DNA from: Solidesulfovibrio alcoholivorans DSM 5433
GTDB lineage: Bacteria > Desulfobacterota > Desulfovibrionia > Desulfovibrionales > Desulfovibrionaceae
Reading direction: 5' to 3'
Assembly (NCBI RefSeq): GCF_000702665.1
Contig: NZ_JNJA01000001.1
Span: forward strand, 372,001-436,000
Length of the DNA stretch: 64,000 nucleotides
The notes beneath the pieces were generated by a model. That model ran no database searches. It was not told the origin of the DNA and saw only the letters and a list, made by a program, of their open reading frames with translations. The position numbers and the translations under genes are program-made. Below, in pieces: positions 63,280-64,000 of this stretch (position 1 is its first letter; every line of letters starts with the position of its first letter).

Positions 63280-63744
63280 CTACACTTTCCCGCTATGCCC
63301 GAAGCCGCCGCTGCCGCGGCGGGTGTCGCCGAGTTCCTCCACGGCGATGACGACGGGTCGGACGACCGGCGCGAGGATGAGCTGGGCGATGCGCTCGTGG
63401 CGCGAGATGGTGCGGGGTTCGTCGGCGGTATTGAGCAGCCAGACGATGATTTCGCCCCGGTAGTCCGGATCGATGACGCCCACGCCCTGGGCCACGGTCA
63501 GGCCGTGCTTGGCCCCGAGCCCGGAGCGGGAATAGACGAACCCGGCCAGGCCCGGCGTTTCGATCTCGATGGCGATGCCTGTCGGGATGGCGGCGCGTGC
63601 GCCCGGCGCGATGGTCAGGGTTTCGTCGTCGATGTCGGCGCGCAGGTCCATGCCGGCCGAACCGGGCGTGGCCACGGACGGCGGATTGGCACGGCTCGAC
63701 TCCCGGAGGAACTTGATGCGCAGGGCGCTGGTGGGGATGGACAT
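63280..63744 (-). CDS. dut: dUTP diphosphatase
   Basis: A 154-residue trimeric dUTPase. Motifs visible in order: GSAGMDLRA, SRSGLGAKHGLTV, GVIDPDYRGEI, ERIAQLILAP and GSGGFGHSG. Hydrolyses dUTP to dUMP to keep uracil out of DNA. GGAGG precedes the ATG at 63744. Upstream, an A+T-rich stretch at 63775-63840 presumably carries the promoter. Confidence 0.97.
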   Translation of the reverse strand: MSIPTSALRIKFLRESSRANPPSVATPGSAGMDLRADIDDETLTIAPGARAAIPTGIAIEIETPGLAGFVYSRSGLGAKHGLTVAQGVGVIDPDYRGEIIVWLLNTADEPRTISRHERIAQLILAPVVRPVVIAVEELGDTRRGSGGFGHSGKV

Positions 63745-63971
63745 GGCGAACCTCCGGACAGGCGATAGGCTGGCTAACGTAGCGTATTCGCTGCATTTGT
63801 AAATAAAATTTAATATGCCGAAATTCAAGGATTTTTTCAATCAAGCGCCAGGGTTGTGACATTTTGTCCCCGGCCTTGCCTTTTGGCATGCCTTGTGGGT
63901 AGATGCCGCACAAGGGCACGGACTGCGCGGCATGACGCGCCGCGGCGCGTTGCCTGGACAAAGGGGAGTAT

Positions 63972-64000
63972 ATGCAGCCGTTACGCGTTTACAGCGTTGT
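63972..64000 (+). CDS. start of an unidentified gene, cut by window edge
   Basis: AAGGGGAG lies 5 nt before ATG 63972, which opens MQPLRVYSV to the right edge. Only nine codons are visible, so nothing can be said about function; the ribosome site is the main support. Confidence 0.5.

Noticed and set aside
63860-63910. Sigma-54 promoter upstream of the last partial gene
   Set aside because: TTGGCATGCCTTGTGG has the -24 box but GG instead of GC at -12.

Overview
This window looks like the origin-proximal part of a high-G+C Desulfovibrionaceae chromosome, probably a Solidesulfovibrio or Desulfovibrio magneticus/fructosivorans-type sulfate reducer. The basis is the order dnaA, dnaN, gyrB, gyrA, TPR lipoprotein, which I recall as the start of the Desulfovibrio vulgaris genome. 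Supporting signs are a DUF39 homocysteine-synthesis protein typical of sulfate reducers, a DUF4881 lipoprotein, and a flagellar export cluster close to the origin. No transposases, phage genes, CRISPR arrays, rRNAs or tRNAs were recognised.

Layout. 0-16 kb is transcribed almost wholly leftward: partial parA with a perfect parS palindrome (653-670), a small XXXCH-like protein, a sugar-nucleotide epimerase, an envelope/CoA operon (PilZ protein, coaBC, a possible degenerate uracil-DNA-glycosylase-fold protein, NfeD, slipin), and the replication block TPR lipoprotein, gyrA, gyrB, dnaN, dnaA. Transcription flips at 16.1-16.3 kb. Rightward genes follow to 24 kb: DUF39, a tiny basic protein, FmdB-type zinc ribbon, purB, pyrE, an L,D-transpeptidase with NTF2-like repeats, an inner-membrane protein and a CbiR-like hydrolase. 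24-28.5 kb is a leftward unit of era, a PLP-binding protein, and fliL-fliN-fliO-fliP-fliQ. topA is divergent from it.

31-48 kb mixes exported proteins of unknown role with signalling proteins (two HDOD proteins, a GGDEF-EAL response regulator, CBS proteins, a STAS protein, an Fe-S type Rrf2 regulator) and metabolic genes (isochorismatase-like, amidohydrolase, two-domain radical SAM, HIT, IHF/HU, RlpA, zinc alcohol dehydrogenase, BASS transporter, fbaB). 49.6-51.7 kb resembles a CnrYXH metal-sensing sigma system: two Spy/CnrX-type proteins around an ECF sigma factor and a small membrane protein. A Tat-exported iron superoxide dismutase follows. 53-59 kb holds a leftward operon (universal stress protein, small membrane protein, TauE/SafE transporter, DUF4881 lipoprotein, two membrane proteins) with a near-consensus sigma-54 promoter. 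Divergent from it lies a membrane-anchored AAA+ regulator with an aberrant GAFTGA loop (GAFSEA) and a winged-helix C terminus. The right end carries a secreted metallo-hydrolase, a B12-binding-type radical SAM protein, argD, dut and the first codons of another gene.

The strongest unexplained pattern is a repeated intergenic module: a purine-rich tract, the block GCCTCCGGCGGCC, a GC-rich palindrome and GGA(A)CC. Six copies lie 14-52 nt downstream of a stop codon, all oriented the same way relative to the upstream gene. Two of them flank a 425-bp nested inverted repeat at 52603-53030. A second hairpin family (10799-10863 and 63109-63188) occupies similar places. These look like lineage-specific 3'-end modules rather than random repeats.
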